Positions 1-10,699 of a stretch of DNA of 64,000 nucleotides are shown here, one piece after another. Below the pieces are notes generated by a model. That model saw only the letters and a list, made by a program, of their open reading frames with translations. It searched no databases and was not told the DNA's origin. A program made the position numbers and the translations under genes. Positions within the stretch are counted from its first letter, which is position 1, and the number at the start of each line of letters is the position of its first letter. Source of the DNA: Vibrio albus (GTDB lineage Bacteria > Pseudomonadota > Gammaproteobacteria > Enterobacterales > Vibrionaceae); assembly GCF_003144035.1 (NCBI RefSeq), contig NZ_QFWT01000002.1, forward strand, positions 372,001 through 436,000. The letters are read 5' to 3'.

Positions 1-1329
1 ATGGGAATTGTCTGGTTAGTCGGCGAAATGTCTAATTTTTCCGCGCCGGTTTCAGGCCATTGGTACTTTTCATTAAAGGATTCCCGTGCACAGGTAAAAT
101 GCGCCATGTTCAAAGGGAACAATCGCCGGGTAACCTTTAAGCCCGCCAACGGAAATCAGGTACTGGTTAAGGCACGCCTGTCTTTGTACGAGCCTCGTGG
201 TGATTATCAGCTTATTGTCGAATCCATGCAGCCGGAAGGTGACGGAAGACTGCAGCAGGAATTTGAAAAGCTAAAAATGCAGCTGGCTGGCGAAGGTCTG
301 TTTGCCCAGTCGAAGAAACAGCCCCTGCCGGAGAATCCGACCCGCGTCGGCCTGATTACATCCAAAACCGGAGCCGCACTGCACGATATTCTGAACGTAC
401 TTAAGCGCAGAGATCCCACCCTTCCGGTCGTGATCTATCCGACCATGGTACAAGGTGAAGAAGCTGCCATTAAAATTGCACAAGCTATTGGCCGGGCAAA
501 CAGCCGTAATGAGTGTGATGTACTGATTGTCGGCCGGGGTGGCGGCTCTTTAGAAGACCTATGGTGTTTTAACAACGAAATTGTGGCGCGAACGATAGCG
601 GCAAGTGAGATCCCAATCATCAGTGCAGTCGGCCATGAAATAGATGTCACGATTGCTGACTTTGTGGCAGATGTCCGGGCTCCTACTCCCTCTGCCGCGG
701 CGGAATTAGTCAGCCGGGATCAGACTCATAAGCTTCAGGCCATTACCGTAAGGCATGAAAAATTGCATAGCGTGATGCAAGGTTATCTGTCGAAGAGGAA
801 TATTGCCCTGCAAACCCTGCTGCACAAGCTGGAAAAGCAACATCCGAGCTACCGATTAGAAAGACAGAGCCAGCGGCTGGACGATCTGGAATCCCGCCAG
901 CAAACGGCAATGCAGCGTCATCTGACAGTTAAGCAACGCAAGCTGGATCGCTTATCTTATCAGGTTGAACTGCATTCTCCGGTTCGGGTCATTACCCAGC
1001 AAAAGTTCACTCTGAGCCGCAGTAAACAAAGACTGCTGGACGCCATGGACAGACAATTGCTCAATAGCAGGCACCAGATTGCGCTGGCCGCAGAAAAACT
1101 GGATGCCGTCAGTCCGCTGGCGACATTGAAACGAGGCTACTCTATCACCAGGGACGATAAAAATCAGGTGATCCGTCATCCCTCAGACGTACAGCCGGGC
1201 AGCCGGCTCATTACGACTCTGGCGGATGGTGAAATCCGCTCCATCGTTGAAAATAAACAGACTGAAGAAAACCACTCACAACACTCATTGTTAACAGACT
1301 CATTGTTAACAGATAGTTCAGCCCGATAA
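1..1329 (+). CDS. xseA: Exodeoxyribonuclease VII large subunit (5'-truncated by window edge)
   Basis: Catalytic large subunit of exonuclease VII, which degrades single-stranded DNA to oligonucleotides together with XseB. The window opens at an ATG, but by alignment from memory with E. coli XseA this Met-Gly-x-Val-Trp stretch is about residue 27, so roughly 26 residues of the N-terminal OB-fold lie upstream. Visible marks are the end of the OB-fold (SGHWYFSLKD, RGDYQLIVESMQP) and the catalytic-domain block GRGGGSLEDLW at window residues 178-188, followed by SAVGHEIDVTIADFVAD and RAPTPSAAAE. The C-terminal helical region is long and Gln/Arg-rich as usual. The tail carries an in-frame 15-bp tandem duplication (1283-1312) that repeats Leu-Leu-Thr-Asp-Ser. 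The next gene starts 11 bp downstream. Confidence 0.96.
   Translation: MGIVWLVGEMSNFSAPVSGHWYFSLKDSRAQVKCAMFKGNNRRVTFKPANGNQVLVKARLSLYEPRGDYQLIVESMQPEGDGRLQQEFEKLKMQLAGEGLFAQSKKQPLPENPTRVGLITSKTGAALHDILNVLKRRDPTLPVVIYPTMVQGEEAAIKIAQAIGRANSRNECDVLIVGRGGGSLEDLWCFNNEIVARTIAASEIPIISAVGHEIDVTIADFVADVRAPTPSAAAELVSRDQTHKLQAITVRHEKLHSVMQGYLSKRNIALQTLLHKLEKQHPSYRLERQSQRLDDLESRQQTAMQRHLTVKQRKLDRLSYQVELHSPVRVITQQKFTLSRSKQRLLDAMDRQLLNSRHQIALAAEKLDAVSPLATLKRGYSITRDDKNQVIRHPSDVQPGSRLITTLADGEIRSIVENKQTEENHSQHSLLTDSLLTDSSAR
1283..1312 (+). repeat. 15-bp tandem duplication in the xseA tail
   Basis: Two perfect copies of actcattgttaacag, in frame, add five residues near the XseA C-terminus. This looks like a recent slippage event in a non-conserved tail. 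Confidence 0.85.
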
Positions 1330-1340
1330 GTTATATAAAT

Positions 1341-1955
1341 ATGTCACTACTTTACTTTATTGATATGTTTGGTACCGCCATCTTCGCTATCTCTGGCGTA
1401 TTACTGGCCGGACGCTTAAAAATGGATCCTTTTGGCGTCATTGTGCTCGGAAGTGTCACCGCAATTGGTGGCGGAACCATGAGGGACATGGCTTTAGGCG
1501 CAACCCCGGTTTTCTGGATCACCGATACTTCCTATCTCTGGATTATTATCGTAACCTGCCTGCTGACCATCTGGCTGGTGCGCCGGCCGCGCCGCCTGCC
1601 GTGGTATGTGCTTCCGGTGTGCGATGCCATCGGTCTGGCGACATTTGTCGGTATCGGCGTGGAAAAATCCCTGATGTATCAGAATTCGTATCTGGTCGCC
1701 ATTATTATGGGTGTACTGACCGGCTGCGGAGGCGGGATTATTCGTGACATACTGGGCAAGCAGATCCCGATGGTACTTCGTAGTGAAGTGTATGCCACCG
1801 CCTGTATTATCGGCGGCACTTTTCATATCACAGCACTCGCTTTGGGCTACGACAATAACACGGCCCTGCTGTCGGGCATTATCTCTACACTGATGATCCG
1901 CCTGGGTGCGATAAAGTGGCACCTTTCACTGCCAACCTTTGCGATTGATCGCTGA
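1341..1955 (+). CDS. TRIC-family (UPF0126/YicG-like) inner-membrane cation channel protein
   Basis: Integral membrane protein of 204 aa made of two homologous halves, each with three hydrophobic segments. The duplicated family signature is visible as GGGTMRD in the first half and GGGIIRD in the second, the mark of bacterial trimeric intracellular cation (TRIC) channel/UPF0126 proteins. The length fits the family. The physiological role in vibrios is not known to me; potassium conduction is reported for family members. It starts 11 bp after xseA and is probably cotranscribed with it. The 3' side runs into a repeat hairpin (2017-2060). Confidence 0.88.
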   Translation: MSLLYFIDMFGTAIFAISGVLLAGRLKMDPFGVIVLGSVTAIGGGTMRDMALGATPVFWITDTSYLWIIIVTCLLTIWLVRRPRRLPWYVLPVCDAIGLATFVGIGVEKSLMYQNSYLVAIIMGVLTGCGGGIIRDILGKQIPMVLRSEVYATACIIGGTFHITALALGYDNNTALLSGIISTLMIRLGAIKWHLSLPTFAIDR

Positions 1956-2016
1956 CTTACGCAGCACACAGTACACTCGCATTCAAATTCTTTGGCATGT
2001 TTTGAGTAAAGTATGC

Positions 2017-2060
2017 ATTCCCACGCGGGAGCGTGGGAACGAGGGAGCGTGGGATCCGAC
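2017..2060. repeat. Interspersed hairpin repeat (CGTTCCCATGCTCC family, called R4 here)
   Basis: GCATTCCCACGCGGGAGC is followed by GTGGGAACGAGGGAGC and can fold into a GC-rich hairpin (TTCCCACGC with GCGTGGGAA). The same element in various forms recurs near 11954, 47355, 47669, 53897, 53982, 56897 and 62643. It lies between the convergent TRIC-like gene and pncC, so it may also act as a terminator. Confidence 0.75.
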
Positions 2061-2110
2061 ACCAACACGACTTCGGTCTGCTTATCGATACCCATCCGAA
2101 GAATCACAAC

Positions 2111-2593
2111 CTAATCCTTCAGCAGTTTATTCACACCCTGCAAAGCCGTTACACACGCCTGCGCCCGAACTGCTTCCCGATCACCAGAAAAGAGATGTAC
2201 CCGCTGCACTTTCTGCTCGCCCTTCTGCCAGGCAAACCAAACCGTACCGACCGGCTTGTCTTCACTGCCGCCCCCCGGACCTGCAATCCCGCTGATCGCG
2301 ACAGAAATCGTACCGTTAGAATGAGCCAGCGCCCCTTGTGCCATCTGCTCGACAACCTGCTGGCTCACTGCGCCGAACTGCTCCAGCGTATCCGGGCGGA
2401 CGCCCAGCATCTCCATCTTAGCGTCATTGCTGTAGGTGACGAATGCCCGATCAAACCATTCAGAGCTGCCGGCGATATCGGTTACGGCACAGGCGACACC
2501 ACCACCGGTACAGGACTCGGCTGTTACTAATATCTGTTTTTCTGCCAACAAAAGCTCACCGGTGGCCTGACTCAACCGTTTTAACTGTTCCAT
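2111..2593 (-). CDS. pncC: Nicotinamide-nucleotide amidase (CinA C-terminal domain protein)
   Basis: Deamidates nicotinamide mononucleotide to nicotinate mononucleotide in pyridine-nucleotide recycling. It is a stand-alone CinA C-terminal domain of 160 aa, the usual length. Motif ESCTGGG at residues 26-32 and the GIAGPGGGSEDKPVGTVW block are diagnostic. It is divergent from mutS, and the 103-bp gap must hold both promoters. The closeness of a CinA-type gene and mutS is seen in other vibrios. Confidence 0.95.
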   Translation of the reverse strand: MEQLKRLSQATGELLLAEKQILVTAESCTGGGVACAVTDIAGSSEWFDRAFVTYSNDAKMEMLGVRPDTLEQFGAVSQQVVEQMAQGALAHSNGTISVAISGIAGPGGGSEDKPVGTVWFAWQKGEQKVQRVHLFSGDREAVRAQACVTALQGVNKLLKD

Positions 2594-2696
2594 TCTTATT
2601 CGCCTTTTCAGCCAACTTTTGGCCTTTGCACGTTAGTCTTATTCACGTATCCTAAGCCGCTATTAAACAGAGATAAAGTCATAAAAGGTTACCGCC

Positions 2697-5270
2697 GTGA
2701 AAAGCACTCCCAAGCATACGCCGATGATGCAACAATATTTAAAACTGAAAGCAGAAAACCCGGACATTCTGCTGTTTTATCGTATGGGGGATTTTTATGA
2801 GCTGTTTTATGATGACGCCAAGCGTGCCTCGCAACTGCTGGACATTTCCCTGACTAAACGCGGCGCGTCAGCCGGTGAACCCATCCCGATGGCGGGTGTG
2901 CCTTTTCATGCTGTTGAAGGCTATCTCGCAAAACTGGTACAGCTGGGCGAATCTGTCGCTATCTGCGAACAGATCGGCGACCCGGCCACCAGCAAAGGCC
3001 CGGTGGAACGCAAAGTCGTGCGCATTGTTACGCCGGGTACCGTCACCGACGAGGCCCTGTTATCCGAGCGCACCGATAACCTGATCGCGGCGATTTATCA
3101 GTCTGAAAAAGGCAAGTTCGGCTATGCCACACTAGACATCACTTCCGGTCGCTTCCAGTTATGCGAACCTGAGACCGAAGAAGCCATGCAGGCAGAGCTG
3201 CAACGCACCTCACCACGAGAACTGCTGTTCCCGGAAGATTTCGAAGCCGTGAATCTGATGGCCAGCCGTAATGGTAACCGTCGTCGCCCTGTGTGGGAAT
3301 TTGAGCTGGATACGGCCCGTCAGCAGCTGAACCAGCAGTTTGGTACCCGGGATCTGGTTGGCTTCGGTGTGGAAAGCGCCACCCTAGGCCTCTGTGCAGC
3401 AGGTTGTCTGATCCAGTATGTAAAAGATACCCAGCGAACCGCCCTGCCGCATATCCGTTCTCTGACCTTTGATCGTCAGGACCACTCCGTCATTCTGGAT
3501 GCGGCTACACGCCGTAATCTGGAGCTGACCCAGAACCTGTCCGGGGGCACAGATAACACACTGGCAGAAGTACTGGATCACTGTGCAACCCCAATGGGCA
3601 GCCGGATGCTGAAACGCTGGGTTCACCAGCCGATGCGCTGCCGTGACACCCTGAATCATCGTCTGGATGCGATTACTGAACTAAAAGAACAGAGCATATT
3701 TACCGATCTACAGCCGGTACTGAAACAGATCGGAGATATCGAACGTATCCTTGCCCGTCTGGCAATCCGTTCAGCCAGACCTAGAGATATGGCGCGTCTG
3801 CGTCACGCTATGCAGCAACTACCGGAACTGGCTGAAGGTTTGCAACCACTTACTAACGATTATCTGCAAAAGCTGGCTCAGTATGCCGCGCCGATGGATG
3901 AGGTATGCGAACTACTGGAAAACGCAATTAAGGAAAACCCGCCGGTCGTGATCCGGGATGGCGGCGTCATTGCCGAAGGCTACAATGCTGAACTGGATGA
4001 ATGGCGTAATCTGGCTGAAGGCGCAACAGAATATCTGGAACAACTGGAAGCAGAAGAACGCGACCGTCACGGTATCGATACCCTGAAAGTCGGCTATAAC
4101 AATGTTCACGGGTTTTATATTCAGGTCAGTCGCGGACAAAGCCACCTCGTTCCGCCGCATTACGTACGTCGTCAGACCCTGAAAAATGCCGAGCGCTATA
4201 TCATTCCCGAACTGAAAGAACACGAAGATAAGGTGCTAAACTCAAAATCCAAGGCTCTGGCTCTGGAAAAACAACTGTGGGAAGCCCTGTTTGATCTGCT
4301 ATTGCCGCATCTGGAACAGATGCAGAATCTGGCCTCTTCCGTATCGCAGCTGGACGTACTGCAGAACCTGGCTGAGCGTGCTGATACGCTGGACTACTGT
4401 CGCCCGGATCTGACAGAAGAAGTGGGCATTCACATTCAAAATGGCCGCCACCCGGTAGTGGAACAGGTAATGGATGACCCGTTTATCGCTAACCCGATAG
4501 AACTGCACCCGAAACGAAAAATGCTGATCATTACCGGTCCGAATATGGGCGGTAAATCCACCTACATGCGTCAGACAGCACTAATCGTCCTGCTGGCTCA
4601 TATCGGCTCGTATGTTCCGGCTGAAGCAGCCACGATTGGCTCGATAGACCGTATCTTTACCCGAATCGGCGCTTCGGATGATCTGGCGTCCGGCCGCTCA
4701 ACCTTTATGGTCGAAATGACCGAAACCGCCAATATCCTGCACAATGCCACCCCACACTCTCTGGTACTGATGGATGAAATCGGCCGAGGCACCAGTACTT
4801 ATGATGGCCTGTCTCTGGCGTGGGCCAGTGCCGAATGGCTGGCGAACCAGATTGGTGCCATGACGCTGTTTGCCACTCACTATTTTGAACTGACCGAACT
4901 ACCGAATCAGCTATCTCATCTGGCGAACGTTCACTTAGATGCCGTTGAGCATGGCGACAGCATTGCCTTTATGCATGCGGTACAGGAAGGGGCTGCAAGC
5001 AAATCTTACGGCCTGGCAGTCGCTGGACTGGCCGGAGTGCCGAAAACCGTGATCAAAAATGCCCGGGCCAAGCTAAGACAGCTGGAACAAATCGGTCAGG
5101 CAGAAGGCCAAATCGCTACAACAGTCAAACCGGATGTGGATGTTGCTAACCAGCTCAGCCTAATCCCGGAGCCAAGCGAAGTGGAAGAAGCACTAAGCAA
5201 TATCGACCCGGATGATCTGACACCAAGGCAGGCGTTGGAAGAATTGTATCGGTTAAAACAGTTGCTGTAA
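2697..5270 (+). CDS. mutS: DNA mismatch repair protein MutS
   Basis: Mismatch-recognition ATPase of methyl-directed mismatch repair, 857 aa. The start is a GTG at 2697, with AAGG about 9 nt upstream. The N-terminal mismatch-reading Phe-x-Glu motif is F33/E35 in GDFYELF. The Walker A loop GPNMGGKST begins at residue 614, followed by Walker [12 protein letters not shown] and the ATPase histidine loop [10 protein letters not shown] likely beta-clamp-binding peptide, QLSLIP, lies near the C-terminus, followed by the dimerisation/tetramerisation tail ([15 protein letters not shown]). The gene appears intact. Confidence 0.98.
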   Translation: MKSTPKHTPMMQQYLKLKAENPDILLFYRMGDFYELFYDDAKRASQLLDISLTKRGASAGEPIPMAGVPFHAVEGYLAKLVQLGESVAICEQIGDPATSKGPVERKVVRIVTPGTVTDEALLSERTDNLIAAIYQSEKGKFGYATLDITSGRFQLCEPETEEAMQAELQRTSPRELLFPEDFEAVNLMASRNGNRRRPVWEFELDTARQQLNQQFGTRDLVGFGVESATLGLCAAGCLIQYVKDTQRTALPHIRSLTFDRQDHSVILDAATRRNLELTQNLSGGTDNTLAEVLDHCATPMGSRMLKRWVHQPMRCRDTLNHRLDAITELKEQSIFTDLQPVLKQIGDIERILARLAIRSARPRDMARLRHAMQQLPELAEGLQPLTNDYLQKLAQYAAPMDEVCELLENAIKENPPVVIRDGGVIAEGYNAELDEWRNLAEGATEYLEQLEAEERDRHGIDTLKVGYNNVHGFYIQVSRGQSHLVPPHYVRRQTLKNAERYIIPELKEHEDKVLNSKSKALALEKQLWEALFDLLLPHLEQMQNLASSVSQLDVLQNLAERADTLDYCRPDLTEEVGIHIQNGRHPVVEQVMDDPFIANPIELHPKRKMLIITGPNMGGKSTYMRQTALIVLLAHIGSYVPAEAATIGSIDRIFTRIGASDDLASGRSTFMVEMTETANILHNATPHSLVLMDEIGRGTSTYDGLSLAWASAEWLANQIGAMTLFATHYFELTELPNQLSHLANVHLDAVEHGDSIAFMHAVQEGAASKSYGLAVAGLAGVPKTVIKNARAKLRQLEQIGQAEGQIATTVKPDVDVANQLSLIPEPSEVEEALSNIDPDDLTPRQALEELYRLKQLL

Positions 5271-5312
5271 GACAAAAACAGCTATTGTTAAAACTAAGTT
5301 CAAAGCAAAAAC

Positions 5313-5337
5313 ATCAGGCTCCCATTGGGAGCCTGAT
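5313..5337. terminator. Bidirectional terminator between convergent mutS and acnB
   Basis: Ten-bp stem TCAGGCTCCC / GGGAGCCTGA with an ATT loop. It has an A-rich left flank and a T-rich right flank, so it can work in both directions. It lies 43 bp after the mutS stop and about 30 bp after the acnB stop. Confidence 0.85.
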
Positions 5338-5365
5338 TCATTATTAGTAACCATACATCAGAGCG

Positions 5366-7963
5366 CTATGCCGGTTCCTGCATAATCACCTGATCCGCTT
5401 TCTCAGTGTACTCTTCCATTTTATGGAAGTTCAGGTAGCGGTAAGTATCGGCAGCCGTCGCATCGATCTGCTTCGCGTATTCCTGATATTCCTCATTGGT
5501 CGGAATATGACCCAGAATCGCACCCACAGCAGCCAGTTCAGCTGAAGCCAGGTAGACATTCGCACCAGTACCCAGACGGTTCGGGAAGTTACGGGTTGAT
5601 GTGGAGATCACAGTCGCACCATCAGCTACGCGAGCCTGGTTCCCCATGCACAGAGAACACCCCGGAGTTTCGATACGAACCCCGGCACGGCCATAAATAC
5701 CGTAGTAGCCTTCTTCGGTCAGCTGGTCACGGTCCATCTTAGTCGGTGGAGCGACCCACATACGGGTGTTCAGCTGCGCACTCTGCTTATCCAGCAGTTT
5801 ACCTGCCGCACGGAAGTGACCAATATTGGTCATACAAGAACCGATAAAGACTTCATCGATGTCTGTACCCTGTACATCAGACAGCAGACGAGCATCATCC
5901 GGATCGTTCGGCGCACACAGGATTGGCTCTTTGATATCCGCCAGATCGATTTCAATCACATGCGCGTAATCTGCATCAGCATCGGCCGTCATCAGAGCGG
6001 GGTTATCCAGCCATTCCTGCATCGCTTTAACGCGGCGCTCGATAGTACGACGATCGCCATAGCCTTCAGAAATCATCCACTTCAGCATAGTGATGTTAGA
6101 GCTTAAGTACTCTTTGATAGACTCTTCAGACAACTTCACAGTACAGCCCGCAGCACTACGCTCGGCAGAAGCATCCGACAGTTCGAACGCCTGCTCAACA
6201 GTCAGATGCTCAACACCTTCAATTTCCAGAATACGGCCGGAGAATTCGTTGATCTTGCCTGCTTTTTCCACAGTCAGCAGACCCTGCTGGATCGCGAAGT
6301 AAGGGATCGCATGCACCAGATCACGCAGTGTGATGCCTTGCTGCATTTCGCCTTTGAAGCGAACAAGAATCGACTCAGGCATATCCAGAGGCATAACGCC
6401 CGTCGCAGCGGCAAAGGCCACCAGACCAGAACCAGCCGGGAATGAAACGCCCAGAGGGAAACGGGTATGCGAGTCACCACCAGTACCAACGGTATCAGGC
6501 AGCAGCATACGGTTCAGCCACGAGTGGATAACGCCGTCGCCCGGACGCAGTGACACACCGCCACGGTTCATAATGAAATCAGGCAGAGTATGGTGTGTAT
6601 TCACATCCACAGGCTTAGGATAAGCAGAAGTGTGGCAGAAAGACTGCATGACCAAATCCGCAGAGAAGCCAAGACAAGCCAGGTCTTTCAGTTCATCACG
6701 AGTCATAGGGCCCGTGGTATCCTGAGAGCCGACCGTTGTCATCTTCGGCTCGCAGTAGGTGCCCGGACGTACGCCAGCAACACCACATGCTTTACCCACC
6801 ATCTTCTGAGCCAGCGTATAGCCTTTGCCTGTATCTTCAGCCGCAACCGGACGACGGAACACGTCCGATGCTTCCAGTCCCAGAGATTCACGCGCACGCT
6901 CTGTCAGACCACGGCCAACAATCAGAGGAATACGGCCACCGGCACGCACTTCATCAATCAGCACGTCAGTTTTCAGCGAGAACTCAGCCAGTACTTCTCC
7001 AGTTTCATGATTGGTCACTTTGCCTTCGTATGGATAAACATCAATCACGTCACCCATATTCAGTTTAGTCACATCAACTTCGATTGGCAGCGCACCCGCA
7101 TCTTCCATGGTATTAAAGAAGATAGGCGCAATCTTACCGCCCAGAACATAACCACCAGCACGTTTGTTTGGTACATGAGGAATATCATCACCCATAAACC
7201 AAAGCACTGAGTTCGTAGCGGACTTACGGGATGAACCCGTACCAACCACATCACCCACATACACCAGTTGATGACCTTTTTCTTTTAGTGCATCAATAGT
7301 TTTAACCGGACCAATCACACCCGGCTGTTCCGGAACAATACCGTCACGCTCGTTTTTCAGCATCGCCAGCGCGTGCAGCGGGATATCCGGGCGAGACCAT
7401 GCATCCTGAGCCGGAGACAGGTCATCGGTATTGGTTTCACCCGTAACCTTGAATACGGTCAGAGTCACTTTTTCCTGCAACTGAGGCTTAGACAGGAACC
7501 ATTCCGCATCTGCCCATGACTGCAGTACTTTTTGTGCATGCTCATTACCTGCTTTGGCTTTCTCTTCAACATCGTAGAAAGCATCGAACATCAACAGAGT
7601 ATGTGACAAAGCCTTAACGGCAATAGGTGCCAGTTCAGCGTCGTCGAGAAGAGCAATTAAAGGCTCAATGTTATAACCACCCTGCATGGTACCCAGCAGT
7701 TCAGCCGCTTTTTCTCGACTGATCAGCGGAGAAACAGCTTCACCTTTTGTGATGGCCGTCAAAAAACCAGCTTTAACATAGGCCGCTTCATCCACGCCCG
7801 GTGGAATACGGTTTTCCAGCAGGTCGAGAATAAATTCTTCTTCACCTTGTGGCGGATTCTTAAGTAATTCGACAAGAGACGCAGTTTGATCTGCATCCAG
7901 CGGTTTAGGAACTACACCCTCATTAGCACGCTCTTCGACATGTTTACGGTAGGCTTCAAGCAC
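5366..7963 (-). CDS. acnB: Aconitate hydratase B (bifunctional aconitase / 2-methylisocitrate dehydratase)
   Basis: TCA-cycle aconitase converting citrate to isocitrate through cis-aconitate, with a [4Fe-4S] cluster. At 865 aa it matches E. coli AcnB in length. The cluster cysteines fall at C710 (in GSCMTNIGH) and C769/C772 (in PGCSLCMGN), the same numbers as in E. coli. Domain order is an N-terminal HEAT-like domain, the swivelling domain (about 170-390), then the three catalytic domains. It is transcribed alone; the 210 bp upstream hold no other gene. The gene appears intact. Confidence 0.98.
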   Translation of the reverse strand: MLEAYRKHVEERANEGVVPKPLDADQTASLVELLKNPPQGEEEFILDLLENRIPPGVDEAAYVKAGFLTAITKGEAVSPLISREKAAELLGTMQGGYNIEPLIALLDDAELAPIAVKALSHTLLMFDAFYDVEEKAKAGNEHAQKVLQSWADAEWFLSKPQLQEKVTLTVFKVTGETNTDDLSPAQDAWSRPDIPLHALAMLKNERDGIVPEQPGVIGPVKTIDALKEKGHQLVYVGDVVGTGSSRKSATNSVLWFMGDDIPHVPNKRAGGYVLGGKIAPIFFNTMEDAGALPIEVDVTKLNMGDVIDVYPYEGKVTNHETGEVLAEFSLKTDVLIDEVRAGGRIPLIVGRGLTERARESLGLEASDVFRRPVAAEDTGKGYTLAQKMVGKACGVAGVRPGTYCEPKMTTVGSQDTTGPMTRDELKDLACLGFSADLVMQSFCHTSAYPKPVDVNTHHTLPDFIMNRGGVSLRPGDGVIHSWLNRMLLPDTVGTGGDSHTRFPLGVSFPAGSGLVAFAAATGVMPLDMPESILVRFKGEMQQGITLRDLVHAIPYFAIQQGLLTVEKAGKINEFSGRILEIEGVEHLTVEQAFELSDASAERSAAGCTVKLSEESIKEYLSSNITMLKWMISEGYGDRRTIERRVKAMQEWLDNPALMTADADADYAHVIEIDLADIKEPILCAPNDPDDARLLSDVQGTDIDEVFIGSCMTNIGHFRAAGKLLDKQSAQLNTRMWVAPPTKMDRDQLTEEGYYGIYGRAGVRIETPGCSLCMGNQARVADGATVISTSTRNFPNRLGTGANVYLASAELAAVGAILGHIPTNEEYQEYAKQIDATAADTYRYLNFHKMEEYTEKADQVIMQEPA

Positions 7964-8173
7964 GACATATTCCTCATCATTACGGTCGGATTTCGGGAAT
8001 GAAAACCGACTTCCCTGGAAAATATAATTTCATCATCACGGTTATCTTCCTGATAAATGTAGCCGTGAATCTGACTTTATTGTGCTTGGAGAATAGCAAA
8101 TTTATCCAAAAATGAAAATCTGCACCCAATTTCTGGTGATAACGTCGTTAATAAAGTGAGGAGAGGGAGGAAC

Positions 8174-8479
8174 TTACACCACCAGCAGGCGCTCATTTTT
8201 CAGCTGAAAGTTATCTTTAAAAGCCTGTGGTAAATAATTCCAGTCAAATATCTGGACGAAAATAGGAATGTTGGAATGTTGCAGTGCAGACAGGAACTCG
8301 GGCAGGTCATTGACTTCACCCTCAGGGGTAAACATCACCAGATCCAGATCAGACGTATCCAGAGCAGTGCCTTTGACCCGGCTGCCGTAGGCCCAGAGTT
8401 CTGTCCCTTTGACCAGGTGCTTTTGCGCTAACTCAGTGATCGCAAGCAAGTCTTTTTCCCTTAACTCAATCATATTCAT
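8174..8479 (-). CDS. mntA: MntA-type minimal nucleotidyltransferase antitoxin (MNT)
   Basis: A 101-aa nucleotidyltransferase-fold protein. It carries the exact GS-x10-D-x-D motif (G32-S33, D44, D46) that defines MntA antitoxins, in YGSRVKGTALDTSDLDLVMF. In the HepT-MntA family this enzyme transfers AMP from ATP to a tyrosine of the HEPN toxin, inactivating it. The gene overlaps the upstream hepT by 14 bp, implying translational coupling. Start could be Met1 or Met3. Assignment as a toxin-antitoxin system rests on motif and gene order, not on tests. Confidence 0.85.
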   Translation of the reverse strand: MNMIELREKDLLAITELAQKHLVKGTELWAYGSRVKGTALDTSDLDLVMFTPEGEVNDLPEFLSALQHSNIPIFVQIFDWNYLPQAFKDNFQLKNERLLVV

Positions 8480-8924
8480 GCTCTCGCAACATACACTCTA
8501 ATAAGCGGGCATCTTTAATAAACGCAGGAAGCAGCGACAGGGTTTTATCAGCAAACTCAACGCCATAATCATGAGCCAGATTGTTGCGGTTATCACGATA
8601 TACCAGCCAGCGTTCCGCTTCTTCCAGAGTGATCAGTTCATACTGAGCAGCCTGACGAAAAACATCTTTAAAAAAGAGTTTATTCACCGCTCTGGTACTG
8701 TGCATATAAGGAGTTAGTGCTTTTTTTAACAGCTTTCCTGATTGCTCAAGAATGATCTCGAACTCTTTGACACATGCAGAACGATACATTTCATATTGAA
8801 TAGACTCAGGTTCAACCGTCTGCAATAACGTCTGAGCCTCATTTAATGTCTGGATACAACGGTTAAGAAAAGCCGTATCTATTTTCATCTGTTCCTCTGA
8901 ACTGTTTTTCAGGTGCTTACTCAT
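8466..8924 (-). CDS. hepT: HepT-type HEPN RNase toxin
   Basis: A 152-aa, mostly helical HEPN-domain protein. The catalytic and target motif R-x4-H-x-Y is visible as R113, H118 and Y120 in RNNLAHDY. In HepT toxins R/H cleave RNA and the Tyr is the residue modified by the partner nucleotidyltransferase. It is the first gene of a two-gene unit with mntA, the usual order. An alternative start at Met13 (8888) has a better ribosome site (GAGGA about 5 nt upstream), so the first 12 residues are doubtful. It lies between rjg and acnB. Confidence 0.83.
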   Translation of the reverse strand: MSKHLKNSSEEQMKIDTAFLNRCIQTLNEAQTLLQTVEPESIQYEMYRSACVKEFEIILEQSGKLLKKALTPYMHSTRAVNKLFFKDVFRQAAQYELITLEEAERWLVYRDNRNNLAHDYGVEFADKTLSLLPAFIKDARLLECMLREHEYD

Positions 8925-8963
8925 AGTTTATCCTACCTTGCTCCGTTTCAACAATTGATCCAA

Positions 8964-10289
8964 TTAAGTAATTGATCCGTTTAAACACTCGATCCGTTTC
9001 AGTAATGCTCGCTGAGCTTTGGGTTCCCCATGGACCAAATGGATCTGTTTAGGCGCTTCCGGAATTCCCCGGACGAAGCGCAGCAGATCATCTTGATCCG
9101 CATGCGCGGAATAACCGGACATCGTATGAATGTGAGCGTTTACTTCGATTCGGTTACCATCAATATCAACAGAAAAAGGCTGCTCCTGAATCTTCCGCCC
9201 TAATGTGCCATAGGCCTGATATCCGGCAAAAATCACATCGGTGCGTTTGTCCGGCAGTAATGCTTTAAGATAGTCCACTACTCTGCCACCGTTGCACATA
9301 CCGGAAGCCGCTATCACAATAGCGGGTTCCCCAGTTGACGCCAACCGGTTAACCAGCGCTTTGTGCTGCCGATAGTCATCAATACGGATACACTGCTCAA
9401 ACGCCAGCGGACGGCGCAAACTGCCCACCCGCAGCTTTGCTTCTTTCGCCCACAATTTACGGTAACGGCGGTATAGCTTAGTAACCTTATGTGCCAGCGG
9501 AGAATCAATAATAATGGGCAGTTCACCATCCAGCTGCTCCGTATGCATCAACTGCTCGATATCAAACAGCAGCTCCTGCGTTCGCCCGACACTAAAAGCC
9601 GGAATAATAATCGTGCCGCCGTCGCGTAATGATCGTTGGATAATGCGCTTGAGCCTTTCTCCCCGCTCAGCAACGCCTTCATGTTGCCTGTCGCCATAAG
9701 TCGATTCCAGATATAGATAATCGGCGCGTGCTGGTGAAGCCGGATCCGGCAACAGAGGCGTATGGCAGGCCCCCAAATCTCCAGAAAATACCACCACCTG
9801 TCCATCCGGCAGCTTTATCTCTATGTAAACCGAACCCAAAATATGCCCGGCAGGCTGAAAACGGATATAGACAAAAGCATCCGTCAGAGAAATACGAAGC
9901 CAACGCCGATAAGAAACAGGCCTGATGCGTTTTCGGATCACTTGCAGGATCTGCTGGCACTGCCCGTAGCTGAAACCCTGAATCTTCAACCCGTCTTCCA
10001 GCATCAGTGGGATCAGTTCTGCGGTTGCCTCACTGCAATAGATTGGCCCTTTAAACCCTGCCGCCAGTAGCCAGGGAATCCGGCCAATATGGTCGATATG
10101 GGCATGAGTCACCAGCAAAGCTTCAATATGCGCAACTGGAAAATCCACCTTTTGTGAATACCGGCCTGTCGCAGCCCGCTCTTGCCCCTGAAACTGACCA
10201 CAATCAATCAGAACTCCGCTTTTCCCCAACCGGAGTTCATGACACGATCCGGTCACCGTCTGCTTTCCGCCATGATGAATAACCTGCAT
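8964..10289 (-). CDS. rjg: MBL-fold beta-CASP RNA-processing nuclease, rjg-type boundary gene
   Basis: Metallo-beta-lactamase/beta-CASP nuclease resembling mRNA 3'-end processing factors (Ysh1/CPSF73-like). The zinc motif HAHIDH is at residues 62-67. Later histidines (FSGDLGACHTPLL, SGYSAHADQ) complete the family pattern. I place the start at the ATG at 10289 (441 aa, beginning MQVIHHGG) because GGGAGGAA lies about 7 nt upstream; a longer GTG-started reading from 10307 would place that site inside the gene. In vibrios a gene of this type marks one edge of the O-antigen/capsule locus, and here too the polysaccharide genes begin directly beyond it. Short GATCCGTTT repeats occur at its 3' end. 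Confidence 0.85.
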   Translation of the reverse strand: MQVIHHGGKQTVTGSCHELRLGKSGVLIDCGQFQGQERAATGRYSQKVDFPVAHIEALLVTHAHIDHIGRIPWLLAAGFKGPIYCSEATAELIPLMLEDGLKIQGFSYGQCQQILQVIRKRIRPVSYRRWLRISLTDAFVYIRFQPAGHILGSVYIEIKLPDGQVVVFSGDLGACHTPLLPDPASPARADYLYLESTYGDRQHEGVAERGERLKRIIQRSLRDGGTIIIPAFSVGRTQELLFDIEQLMHTEQLDGELPIIIDSPLAHKVTKLYRRYRKLWAKEAKLRVGSLRRPLAFEQCIRIDDYRQHKALVNRLASTGEPAIVIAASGMCNGGRVVDYLKALLPDKRTDVIFAGYQAYGTLGRKIQEQPFSVDIDGNRIEVNAHIHTMSGYSAHADQDDLLRFVRGIPEAPKQIHLVHGEPKAQRALLKRIECLNGSIT

Positions 10290-10699
10290 CACTATTCCTC
10301 CCTGCACATTTATGAGGTCAGTTAATCACAGTTAGATACGGGGAAATAAAGTAGAAACGATATTGTCGAGGGAATTCAAGACTCCATCATCCGTGAGCCC
10401 TATTCAAAGTCGATAGACAGGTTACTCACTGGATAAAAAATCCGGTGTTGCTGGAACATATCGAAAAATATGGTCAACAATGGCTATAACATCGCATTTT
10501 TTAACTTAGGCAACACTGACACCTTACTCATTTAGTCTCATAAATGAGCAGCGAAAAATAATCTAAAAATGAGTCACTTGGCTATGCGGTATAAGTGCAG
10601 TACCATAACCGCCATCATCCCTGATAGTCAGTTGCTATTTTTTATGTCATCCAATCAGGGCATAATCACGGAATATACAGACAGAAGAAGAGTCTCATA
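10290..10699. other. Divergent intergenic region between rjg and ugd
   Basis: 410 bp without a credible gene. It holds two possible hairpins: CTCATTT...AAATGAG near 10529-10549, and CCCTGAT...ATCAGGG near 10618-10660. The purine-rich AGAAGAAGAG just before 10700 is the likely ribosome site of ugd. I found no ops/JUMPstart core here. Confidence 0.6.

Noticed and set aside
1939..2530. Open frames on the plus strand over pncC
   Set aside because: They lie opposite the clearly recognised pncC and have no family features.
10290..10699. A second ops/JUMPstart element upstream of ugd
   Set aside because: No GGCGGTAGC-like core found on either strand in this gap.
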